Below, piece by piece: positions 1 through 5,770 of a stretch of DNA of 8,941 nt. Each line of letters starts with the position of its first letter. The first letter of the stretch is position 1. The stretch is taken from positions 1-8,941 of the forward strand of contig RGBY01000092.1 of the NCBI GenBank assembly GCA_009919445.1, in the 5' to 3' direction. Made by a program: the position numbers and the translations under genes. The notes below the pieces were generated by a model. That model ran no database searches, was not told the origin of the DNA, and worked only from the letters and a program-made list of their open reading frames with translations. The stretch is from Planctomycetia bacterium (lineage in GTDB: Bacteria > Planctomycetota > Planctomycetia > Pirellulales > UBA1268).

Positions 1-827
1 AGCAACTCTTGGACGCTGCGAATATCGGCTCCGGCATCGAGCAGGTGGGTGGCAAAACTATGCCGGAGTGTGTGGGGGCTGGCTCGGCCGCTCAGCCCCG
101 CCACGGCGAGATGCTTTTCTAATAAGCGGCCGACGCTGCGGGCGGACAGTCGGCCCCCGAAGCGGTTCGTAAACAGAGGAACTGGACCACGAGCCTGTGG
201 TGATCGGGCAAAACGTGGGCGGACCTTCAGCCATCTGGTGATGGCCTGCCGGGCATGAGAGCCGACAATGCCGAGACGCTCCCGCCGCCCCTTGCCACGG
301 ACCCGCACCGTGCCGGCTTCGAGGTCAAGATCGGCGTCGTTGGTGGCAGCCAGTTCTGCCACACGCAGGCCGGCGGAGTAGAGAAGTTCAAGGATGGCCC
401 GGTCCCGAAGGCCGGAGTCGGATGAGGCTGGCGGCGCGGCAAGGAGGCGGCCAATTTCTTCACTGGTGAGAAACTTGGGCAGACTCCGGCCTCGCTTGGG
501 GCTCCGCAGAGGCAGTGCCGGGTTGCTACTGACCCAGCCTTCGCGGTGACCGAAACGAAAAAATCCACGAATGCTGGCGAGCTTCCTGGCAATAGTGGCT
601 GGTGCGTAACCGGCGGCATGGAGGCCGGCGGCGTAGCGACGCAGGAGCACCGTACTGGCGTCAGCCGGCCGTTGGCAGCCAGCCTCTCGGAGGTAGTCAG
701 CCAGTTGCAGCAGGTCCTCGCGATAGCCTTTTACCGTGTGCGCTGAACCGCCACGCTCAGCACGAAGGAAGCGGAGGAAGCGGCTGATCGCCGTATCAAG
801 CTCATCGGTGGCAGCGCGGTCAACCAT
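1..827 (-). CDS. xerC: Tyrosine recombinase XerC-type, C-terminus cut by window edge
   Basis: Site-specific recombinase of the Xer family, which resolves chromosome dimers at dif sites in the cytoplasm. The minus strand is open from an ATG at 825-827 to the left edge, giving 275 residues. The N-terminal SAM-like core-binding domain covers about residues 10-95. The catalytic domain begins near LPKFLTSEEIGRLL (residues 116-129). Visible catalytic residues are R155 in SAGLRVAEL, K179 in RGKGRRER, and H252/R255 in PHTLRHSFATHLLDAGAD. The remaining LGH histidine and nucleophilic tyrosine must lie beyond base 1. The segment LFTNRFGGRLSARSV looks more like XerC than XerD, but the two are hard to separate without an alignment. 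No clear Shine-Dalgarno sequence precedes the ATG. The 77-residue gene ends 56 bases upstream on the same strand, so cotranscription is likely. No integrase-style extensions or att-like repeats are visible, so a housekeeping Xer is more likely than a phage integrase. Confidence 0.9.
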   Translation of the reverse strand, partial: MVDRAATDELDTAISRFLRFLRAERGGSAHTVKGYREDLLQLADYLREAGCQRPADASTVLLRRYAAGLHAAGYAPATIARKLASIRGFFRFGHREGWVSSNPALPLRSPKRGRSLPKFLTSEEIGRLLAAPPASSDSGLRDRAILELLYSAGLRVAELAATNDADLDLEAGTVRVRGKGRRERLGIVGSHARQAITRWLKVRPRFARSPQARGPVPLFTNRFGGRLSARSVGRLLEKHLAVAGLSGRASPHTLRHSFATHLLDAGADIRSVQEL

Positions 828-883
828 GAGTGGAGCGAGGGGCGTCCTGCCGGGCCCTCGGGAAAACGAGCAAGGAGCGGGGT

Positions 884-1117
884 TTAGGCGCGTCGATCAA
901 CCCGCGGAGCGATTCCCTCCCGGCGGGAACGAGGGGTGTTTCGCCGAATTTTCTGTCCGAGAACAGAGGCGTCATACCAAGAGAAACTCAGTTCCGGGTT
1001 GGCTGCATAGCGACCGAGGGTTCGCAGGGTTTCGGCGCGGCTATCGTCGTCGTAGAGAAACACGTACCGCTCGCCACCTTTGACTAGGGCGACAACATTG
1101 ATATCCCGAGAGGCCAT
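884..1117 (-). CDS. Small conserved protein of unknown function (77 aa)
   Basis: A 77-residue protein starting MASRDINVVALVKGGERY. I chose the ATG at 1115-1117 because AGGA (1127-1130, minus strand) lies 9 bases upstream; the frame stays open to an ATG at 1150, but the extra 11 residues look like leader sequence. The visible pattern is beta (INVVALVKG), beta (ERYVFLYDD), an amphipathic helix (SRAETLRTLGRYAANPE), then SFSWYDASVLGQKIRR and a basic tail with RSRREG and VDRRA. There is no signal peptide, membrane segment or metal-binding motif. It resembles, from memory, a short protein widespread in planctomycetes and annotated as hypothetical. It sits 56 bases upstream of the xerC start on the same strand, so the two may form an operon. 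Function is unknown; the basic tail could favour nucleic-acid contact, but that is inference. That it is a real gene is supported by the RBS, the balanced composition and the neighbour spacing. Confidence 0.75.
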   Translation of the reverse strand: MASRDINVVALVKGGERYVFLYDDDSRAETLRTLGRYAANPELSFSWYDASVLGQKIRRNTPRSRREGIAPRVDRRA

Positions 1118-1275
1118 CAGTCTGTTTCCTACAGGTGGGTGCGGCCGCAATGTGCCGGCAGATAGTGAGGGGTGACGATCGAGCGATCGCCAAGGAGGTC
1201 ATCGGTCGGTTCGTGGGCGGGCCGCCAGCCTTCTCGTGCCTGCCCCGCGAAGTTGCCCTCACCGAATCAGGCTGA

Positions 1276-1298
1276 ACGGCCGTTGTGGCGGCGGCCGT
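1276..1298. other. Short inverted repeat in the xerC-side intergenic gap
   Basis: ACGGCCG (1276-1282) and CGGCCGT (1292-1298) are perfect inverted copies around a 9-base loop. They lie about 70 bases beyond the bshB1-like stop on its transcript. No U-rich tract follows on either strand, so an intrinsic terminator is not well supported. The rest of the 1118-1368 gap shows no RNA gene and no convincing open frame. It must hold the promoter of the 77-residue gene, but I cannot place clear -35/-10 boxes. Confidence 0.25.
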
Positions 1299-1368
1299 CG
1301 GATAGTCCCTTCAGGCCGTCTTGATCCCCCCGCCTACCCGCCAGGGAGGGGCTGCCCTGCCCGGAAAG

Positions 1369-2052
1369 TCAACGCAAGTCGCCAAAACCGCTGAGTCCGA
1401 TTGGCTCACGGCAGGCGAATGGCTCACCTGCCACCGTGCCGATCATGCTGCCCCACCAGGCGTCAGCCGCAGCAACCCGCCCGCGAACGGTTGGGGTCGG
1501 GGCATCATCGGGAAATTGACTTTCGTAGCAGGCGAGAGCTTCATGCTTCTGCTGATGGGTGGCCGTGGTATCGACGATAAAAGCCGGCCTCGGGAGTGTC
1601 TTCAGATGGACGCTCCAAAAATGGTAGATCCGCTCCGGATGCCACGGGTCACCCGGCAGGTCAGACTTCGTCAGCTTCGCCCAGAACCGGGCTCCCTCGA
1701 CCAGCCGGCAGGCGGCACCATGGTCGGGGTGAGCATCGACCCAGTAGTGCGTGAACAGCCAGCGGGGACGAGTCTGCCGAATGACCCCCGCCAAGGCAGC
1801 CCGGGCGGCCAGGCTTGCCCGCAGCCGGCGATTGGGCAGGCCAAGATTTTCACGCCACTCGATCCCCAGCACCTCGGTCGCCGCAGCTGTTTCCCGGCGA
1901 CGGATGACAGGGCTTCCGCGTGGAGTGGGCTCACCGTCGGTGAGATCGAGAATGCCAACCCGCAGGCCATCCTGAAGCAGCCTGAGGATCGTGCCACCCA
2001 TGCTCAGTTCGGCGTCGTCAGGGTGGGCGGCGATGACCAGAACGTCGAGCAT
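1369..2052 (-). CDS. bshB1: PIG-L/LmbE-family zinc deacetylase, BshB1-like
   Basis: A 227-residue cytoplasmic deacetylase. BshB1 enzymes remove acetate from N-acetylglucosaminyl-malate in bacillithiol synthesis. The N-terminus MLDVLVIAAHPDDAELSMGG carries the family AHPDDAE motif, with H10 and D13 as expected zinc ligands and D12 as the expected general base. The third ligand is H111 in DAHPDHGAA. LDLTDGEPTPRG (residues 36-47), ENLGLPNRRL, ARFWAKLTK and YESQF are features I associate with BshB1 rather than with broader LmbE proteins, and the length is usual for the family. The start is the ATG at 2050-2052, preceded at 11 bases by AAGGA (2064-2068, minus strand). The frame continues upstream to 2184, but those residues fall in the divergent promoter region and do not look conserved. 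It is transcribed divergently from the M32 peptidase. No bshA or bshC is in the window, so the exact substrate is inferred. Confidence 0.88.
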   Translation of the reverse strand: MLDVLVIAAHPDDAELSMGGTILRLLQDGLRVGILDLTDGEPTPRGSPVIRRRETAAATEVLGIEWRENLGLPNRRLRASLAARAALAGVIRQTRPRWLFTHYWVDAHPDHGAACRLVEGARFWAKLTKSDLPGDPWHPERIYHFWSVHLKTLPRPAFIVDTTATHQQKHEALACYESQFPDDAPTPTVRGRVAAADAWWGSMIGTVAGEPFACREPIGLSGFGDLR

Positions 2053-2108
2053 GACCCGATTGTTCCTTTCGGAAATGAACGGTGCCGGATTGTCGCAGTT
2101 GTCACTTG

Positions 2109-2120
2109 CAGCGTACGCTG
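2109..2120. promoter_or_regulatory. 12-base palindrome in the divergent promoter region
   Basis: CAGCGTACGCTG is a perfect 12-base palindrome near the centre of the 116-base gap between the divergent bshB1-like and M32 peptidase genes. The position suits an operator serving both promoters. A palindrome of this length in so short a gap is somewhat unlikely by chance but not compelling, and no second copy is apparent nearby. The gap must contain both promoters; I could not define -35/-10 boxes with confidence. Confidence 0.25.
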
Positions 2121-2158
2121 ACGCTCTCAGGCCGCTGTCAGGCGGTTGCCACGACTTT

Positions 2159-2163
2159 GGGAG
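2159..2163 (+). promoter_or_regulatory. Shine-Dalgarno site fixing the M32 peptidase start
   Basis: GGGAG lies 5 bases before the ATG at 2169-2171. It selects this start over the in-frame ATG at 2082, which lies within the divergent promoter region and would add 29 residues without family-like sequence. Confidence 0.6.
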
Positions 2164-2168
2164 TAACG

Positions 2169-3767
2169 ATGGTACCAGTTTCAAGCCAGGATAACCCTAC
2201 TCCGGCTGACGTTTTCAGAGCAGCCGCCGGGGATAGCCAGGTCACAGAAGTATTTGTGGCTGCCTGCAGCCATGCCCGCGAGGTGGCCCTGTTGGCGACG
2301 GTTGACTCACTGCTGCAGTGGGATGAGCAGACGATGTTGCCGGCGGCGGCGGGCGACTTTCGGGCCGAGCAGGCGGCGGCCATGGCGGCGCTGGTGCATG
2401 CTCGCCGCACGGACAAGGCTCATGGTGAGCGTCTGCAGCAGCTGGCTGAAAGTGAACTGGCCACGTCCGGGTCTCCAGCGGTGCGGGCTACGATTCGGCT
2501 TTTCCATGAGGACTTCAAGAAGCAGTCGCGTGTCCCGGGGAGGCTTGTCGAGGCCCTGGCGCGGACGGCGATCGAGGCTCAGCAGGCCTGGTCCCGTGGC
2601 CTTGCCGAGGCTGACTGGAACCTGCTGGCGCCTTACCTTGAATCAATGTTTGCGCTCAAACGCGAACTGGCTGGTTGCCAGCGGCCTGATCTCGACCCGT
2701 ACGATGCGTTGCTCGACGACTACGAGCCGGGGGCTGACTCGCGGTCGATCCAAGAACGTTTTGCCCGACTGCGAGCAGCCATTGTGCCGTTGGTGCAAGC
2801 CTGTGGTGCTGCCTCTACCCGACCGAGCGATGCCGTCTTGCGGGGCGATTTCCCGTTATCGGCGCAGCAAGAGTTTGTGAAGATGATCGCTGCTGCGATC
2901 GGTTTTGATTTTCATCGCGGCCGACTCGACACCACGGTGCATCCATTCTGCTCGACCCTGGGACCGCATGACTGTCGGCTGACCACCCGCTGGGACGAGC
3001 ACTTTCTGCCGACCGCGCTCTTCAGCGTCTTGCACGAGGCCGGCCACGGCCTCTACGAGCAGGGACTTTCCGCAGACTGGTTTGGACTGCCGCCAGGTGA
3101 AGCTGCTTCTCTGGGCATTCATGAGTCACAGTCACGGCTCTGGGAAAATCTCGTCGGGCGTTCGGCGAGTTTCTGGGAGTGGTGTTTTCCAGCGGCCAGT
3201 GCGGCCTTCCCCACGGCACTGGCCGAAGCCAGCCCGAGCGATCTTGCTGCGGCCGTGCTGACCGTACAGCCGAGTTTTATTCGTGTTGAGGCGGATGAGG
3301 TCACGTACAACCTGCATGTCATGCTCCGGTTTGATCTCGAACGGGCCGTGATCAAAGGTGAGTTGTCGGTTGCCGACCTCCCGGGGGCATGGGACGAGCG
3401 GTTCGCCGCAGACTTTGGCCAACGTCCACCGACACCGGCTCAGGGGGTGATGCAGGATATTCACTGGCCGGCCGGTCTGATTGGCTATTTTCCGACCTAT
3501 ACGCTCGGCAATTTGTTCTCCGCTCAGATCATGGCAGCTGCTGAGACATCCCTGGCGGATCTTCCTGCCCAGATCGGGCGAGGTGAGTTCCGGCCGCTGC
3601 TCGACTGGCTGCGGCAGGAGGTGCATGCCACTGGGCGGACTCTCACGTCTGATCAACTCGTGACGCAGGTTTCAGGGGAGGCGGTCAACGAGCGGTATCT
3701 CATTGAAAGCCTCTACCGACGGTATGGCCCTGTGCATGGTCTCTCCGACAAGCCACCAGCCTCCTGA
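2169..3767 (+). CDS. M32-family metallocarboxypeptidase (carboxypeptidase Taq type)
   Basis: A 532-residue zinc carboxypeptidase that removes C-terminal residues from peptides; M32 enzymes are usually cytoplasmic, broad-specificity and about 500 residues. All the diagnostic M32 motifs are present in order: HPF (258-260), the DxRxTT-type DCRLTT (268-273), HEAGH (289-293, zinc ligands H289 and H293 with catalytic E290), HESQ (318-321, with E319 as third ligand), IRVEAD (371-376) and GVMQDIHW (426-433). The early WDEQTMLP (51-58) is also typical. No signal peptide or membrane segment is seen. The start at 2169 is supported by GGGAG five bases upstream. The extra roughly 25 residues before the conserved region are an ordinary N-terminal extension. 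It is divergent from the bshB1-like gene and 153 bases before the next plus-strand gene, so it is probably monocistronic. The enzyme appears intact and active. Confidence 0.95.
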   Translation: MVPVSSQDNPTPADVFRAAAGDSQVTEVFVAACSHAREVALLATVDSLLQWDEQTMLPAAAGDFRAEQAAAMAALVHARRTDKAHGERLQQLAESELATSGSPAVRATIRLFHEDFKKQSRVPGRLVEALARTAIEAQQAWSRGLAEADWNLLAPYLESMFALKRELAGCQRPDLDPYDALLDDYEPGADSRSIQERFARLRAAIVPLVQACGAASTRPSDAVLRGDFPLSAQQEFVKMIAAAIGFDFHRGRLDTTVHPFCSTLGPHDCRLTTRWDEHFLPTALFSVLHEAGHGLYEQGLSADWFGLPPGEAASLGIHESQSRLWENLVGRSASFWEWCFPAASAAFPTALAEASPSDLAAAVLTVQPSFIRVEADEVTYNLHVMLRFDLERAVIKGELSVADLPGAWDERFAADFGQRPPTPAQGVMQDIHWPAGLIGYFPTYTLGNLFSAQIMAAAETSLADLPAQIGRGEFRPLLDWLRQEVHATGRTLTSDQLVTQVSGEAVNERYLIESLYRRYGPVHGLSDKPPAS

Positions 3768-3910
3768 TTTGGCCGATAAGCTGACAAACATCCCTCGGGG
3801 AATCGATAGGTCAAAGAGATGCTTGCCGCGGGCTGGTCCGGATCAAGTAGACTGAGGGGGTGGTCCCGTAGCGGAACGTGACACAGTCAAATGGCCGCAA
3901 GTTGCCGGGT

Positions 3911-3917
3911 GGAGGAG
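3911..3917 (+). promoter_or_regulatory. Strong Shine-Dalgarno site for the membrane-anchored protein
   Basis: GGAGGAG precedes the ATG at 3921 with the GGAGG core 5 bases away. It decides between this start and the in-frame ATG at 3891, which has no comparable site; the ten residues between them (MAASCRVEEP) look like translated leader. Confidence 0.7.
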
Positions 3918-3920
3918 CCA

Positions 3921-5738
3921 ATGAGTTCACAATCTGATGAGGAGCGGCCGGACAACGAAGCGGACGCCGAGGGACTTTTTTCGGACGACTTCCTTGCCGA
4001 ATTTGATGAGGCCGGCGGCGGCGAAGACGGTGGTGGATTGACTGCGTCAGAGGCAGTTGATGAGGTTACGGATAGCCTGATCGGTGACTGGTTCGACGAA
4101 GACCTGGGCAGCCAAGGTGACGGCCTGGAGCAGGTGGCGGCAAACGAACCGAACGAGTCAGCCAGTAGCTTTGACACGACTACTGAATCGGACCCAGTCG
4201 CTGAATTCCAGGAGCCTGCTGCTGCTGATGGAGAGGAAGCCCCGCCAGCAGACGTCTCATTAGCGGATGACACACCTACCGCTGAAGACCCCGCTGCCGA
4301 GTCAGGCATTGCTGAGTTGGTTTTGACAGCCACGCCGGGCCGCCGTGGTGGTCGGTGGCTCGTTTTCAGTTTGCTGACAGGTGGCCTGCTGGCGGTGCTG
4401 CTGACGCCGCTGATTCTCATGTGGGGCCTTGGACAGGATCCCATTGGTTTGGCCTCGTTGCTGCCAGACAGCCTTGCCATGCTGGTGCCAGCAGACATGC
4501 GGCCACTTCCCGAGGCAACTCAAGAGCCAGACGCCGAGACGGGTGCAGCCGGTGCCGATGAGCCCCGTGAAGGGGATGCGGTCAAGCAAGCGGAGGCGGT
4601 CAAGCAAGCGGATGCGCTCGAGCCAGCGGAGGTGGTCGAACAAGCGGAGGCGCTCGAACCAGCGGCAGTCGCAGATGCCTCAGAAACTGCCAAGCAGCCC
4701 GATTCTGAGCCTGCTGCCGCCACGCAGGCTGACAGCGGTCAGGCTGACTCGGAGGCTATGGCAGTCACTTCAGAGCCGGCCACGGAAACGCCCGTCGACG
4801 CGACGGCAGATGCAGATGCAGCGGCAGCCGCAGCGGCAGATGCGGGGAAGATGGCCGAAACAGAACGGCACACGGACGCCGGGACTGCCGAGCAGGCTGC
4901 CCCGGTGGCTGCCACGGCCCCTGACAGGAATGGCGAGCCCGAGGCACAGGCCGCCGCTGATCAGGCGACGGCAGCAGCCGGCGATGCCGCGATGGAACCG
5001 TCATCAACAGCGACGGCAGGTTCTCCTGAGGTTCCTGCGGAAGAAGCATCTGACGGTGAATCACCGCTGCCTTCGGAAACGGAGGAAAAGGTGGTCGATG
5101 CCAGCCCGCAGAATGACGCGGTTGTCACGCCAGAGGCTTCGTCCCTTCCTCCGCTTGACTTCACCCCGCTCGAAGACGCCACAGAACGGGCTCGCGACTC
5201 TGCTACAGCGGTCCTGGCCGCCGATGTGGCGGATCTCGACAGCTTGTCGGCCGACAGCAAGCAGCTCCTCGTTGACTGGTATCGAAGTCTCGCCACCGTT
5301 GCCACGGCCTGGGGAGCCGTTGATGCAGAAGCATTCCAACAGGGCCGCAACGTCGGCCAGCTGCCGGAAGTTGTTGAGCAGATCTACCAAGACATTGCCG
5401 CGAATGAGACGCTGCAGGTCGCCCTGCAACGGCTGGGCCCGATGTGGCTGGCTGCAGCCCGCAGAGGCGAAGATGGAGTCATGCTTCTGGCGACCGTTGA
5501 GGGTGGACAAGCGATCGGCCCGATCTGGTATTCGACGATGACACTGAAAGGTGGACAGCCTGCTGGCGAAACCGCCCCGGAACAGGTCACGGTGCTGAGT
5601 CGGCGGCCTCTTGAGTCGGCGGTGGGTGATTCGGTGTTTGTGACCGGCATTCTGCTTAAGGCTGGAGAAGTCTGGGCGGTTGACTGCCGGTCTGTTAGGC
5701 AGGCTGCCAGCGAGGTATTCCGAGCCGCCGGCACCTGA
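3921..5738 (+). CDS. Acidic, Ala-rich single-pass membrane protein with C-terminal domain, function unknown
   Basis: A 605-residue protein I do not recognise. Residues 1-140 are strongly acidic and probably disordered (MSSQSDEERPDNEADAEG onward). RRGGRW (141-146) is followed by one hydrophobic helix (about 147-171, LVFSLLTGGLLAVLLTPLIL). By the positive-inside rule the N-terminus is cytoplasmic and the C-terminus extracytoplasmic. Residues 172-410 form a low-complexity Ala/Glu/Asp/Pro/Thr linker with hexapeptide repeats at 219-248 (DAVKQA, EAVKQA, DALEPA, EVVEQA, EALEPA) and an Asp/Ala run near 297-308. Residues 412-605 have ordinary composition and look folded: a helical part (DSKQLLVDWYRSLATVATAW, then LPEVVEQIYQDI) and a beta-rich part (VTVLSRRPLESAVGDSVFVT, LLKAGEVWAVDC). 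Start is set by GGAGGAG at 3911-3917. It could be an envelope-spanning scaffold with a periplasmic head, which is inference only. Its stop codon overlaps the beginning of amidase-like sequence, so its natural C-terminus may be altered. Confidence 0.85.
   Translation: MSSQSDEERPDNEADAEGLFSDDFLAEFDEAGGGEDGGGLTASEAVDEVTDSLIGDWFDEDLGSQGDGLEQVAANEPNESASSFDTTTESDPVAEFQEPAAADGEEAPPADVSLADDTPTAEDPAAESGIAELVLTATPGRRGGRWLVFSLLTGGLLAVLLTPLILMWGLGQDPIGLASLLPDSLAMLVPADMRPLPEATQEPDAETGAAGADEPREGDAVKQAEAVKQADALEPAEVVEQAEALEPAAVADASETAKQPDSEPAAATQADSGQADSEAMAVTSEPATETPVDATADADAAAAAAADAGKMAETERHTDAGTAEQAAPVAATAPDRNGEPEAQAAADQATAAAGDAAMEPSSTATAGSPEVPAEEASDGESPLPSETEEKVVDASPQNDAVVTPEASSLPPLDFTPLEDATERARDSATAVLAADVADLDSLSADSKQLLVDWYRSLATVATAWGAVDAEAFQQGRNVGQLPEVVEQIYQDIAANETLQVALQRLGPMWLAAARRGEDGVMLLATVEGGQAIGPIWYSTMTLKGGQPAGETAPEQVTVLSRRPLESAVGDSVFVTGILLKAGEVWAVDCRSVRQAASEVFRAAGT
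4575..4664 (+). repeat. Five tandem 18-base units coding hexapeptide repeats
   Basis: Five consecutive 18-base units start at 4575, 4593, 4611, 4629 and 4647. Units 1 and 2 differ at one base (GATGCGGTCAAGCAAGCG, then GAGGCGGTCAAGCAAGCG). Units 3 and 5 share a GCGCTCGARCCAGCG form. Unit 4 reads GAGGTGGTCGAACAAGCG. The result is in-frame DAVKQA/EAVKQA/DALEPA/EVVEQA/EALEPA. The near-identity at DNA level suggests recent expansion by slippage or unequal exchange within the linker. Confidence 0.85.
4806..4844 (+). repeat. GCAGAT/GCGGCA low-complexity tract in the linker
   Basis: A purine-biased tract built from GCAGAT, GCGGCA and GCCGCA hexamers. It codes alternating Ala/Asp followed by a run of alanines in the linker of the membrane-anchored protein. 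It is in frame and consistent with microsatellite-like growth of disordered sequence. Confidence 0.55.
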
Positions 5739-5770
5739 TTGATGAGACTGATGCGCCGATTGTCAGTGGC

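Noticed and set aside
227..619. Minus-strand open frame of 130 codons within the xerC region.
   Set aside because: It is a shifted frame. The correct frame carries the Xer catalytic motifs and is open to the window edge.
1..827. Mobile-element or integron integrase interpretation of the tyrosine recombinase.
   Set aside because: The sequence is close to housekeeping XerC in length and motifs. There are no att-like repeats, cassette arrays, tRNA target or phage genes nearby.
1181..1190. GCGATCGC octamer, like the cyanobacterial HIP1 motif.
   Set aside because: I noticed only this single occurrence and the gene content does not point to a cyanobacterium, so it is most likely chance in GC-rich DNA.
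1321..2121. Plus-strand open frame of 266 codons opposite the bshB1-like gene.
   Set aside because: It is antisense to a gene with conserved AHPDDAE and HPDH motifs. The translation shows no family-like pattern and arises from high GC content.
3823..3853. Possible promoter: TTGCCG (3823-3828) and TAGACT (3848-3853) before the membrane-protein gene.
   Set aside because: The 19-base spacing and weak -10 box are poor, and similar matches are expected by chance in a 153-base gap.
4429..5541. Long Arg/Pro/Gln-rich open frame (about 370 codons) on the plus strand, inside the membrane-protein gene.
   Set aside because: It is an out-of-frame reading of GC-rich Ala/Glu codons. It has no RBS, very biased Arg/Gln/Pro composition and no domain-like pattern, while the overlapping frame has a strong RBS, a clear membrane helix and a plausible domain.
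5699..5738. Programmed -1 frameshift fusing the membrane protein to the amidase.
   Set aside because: The -1 frame opens after 5698 and the upstream stop is at 5736-5738, so a slip there would work geometrically. However, no X XXY YYZ-type slippery heptamer or clear downstream structure is visible, and a fusion would place an amidase remnant after an extracytoplasmic domain.
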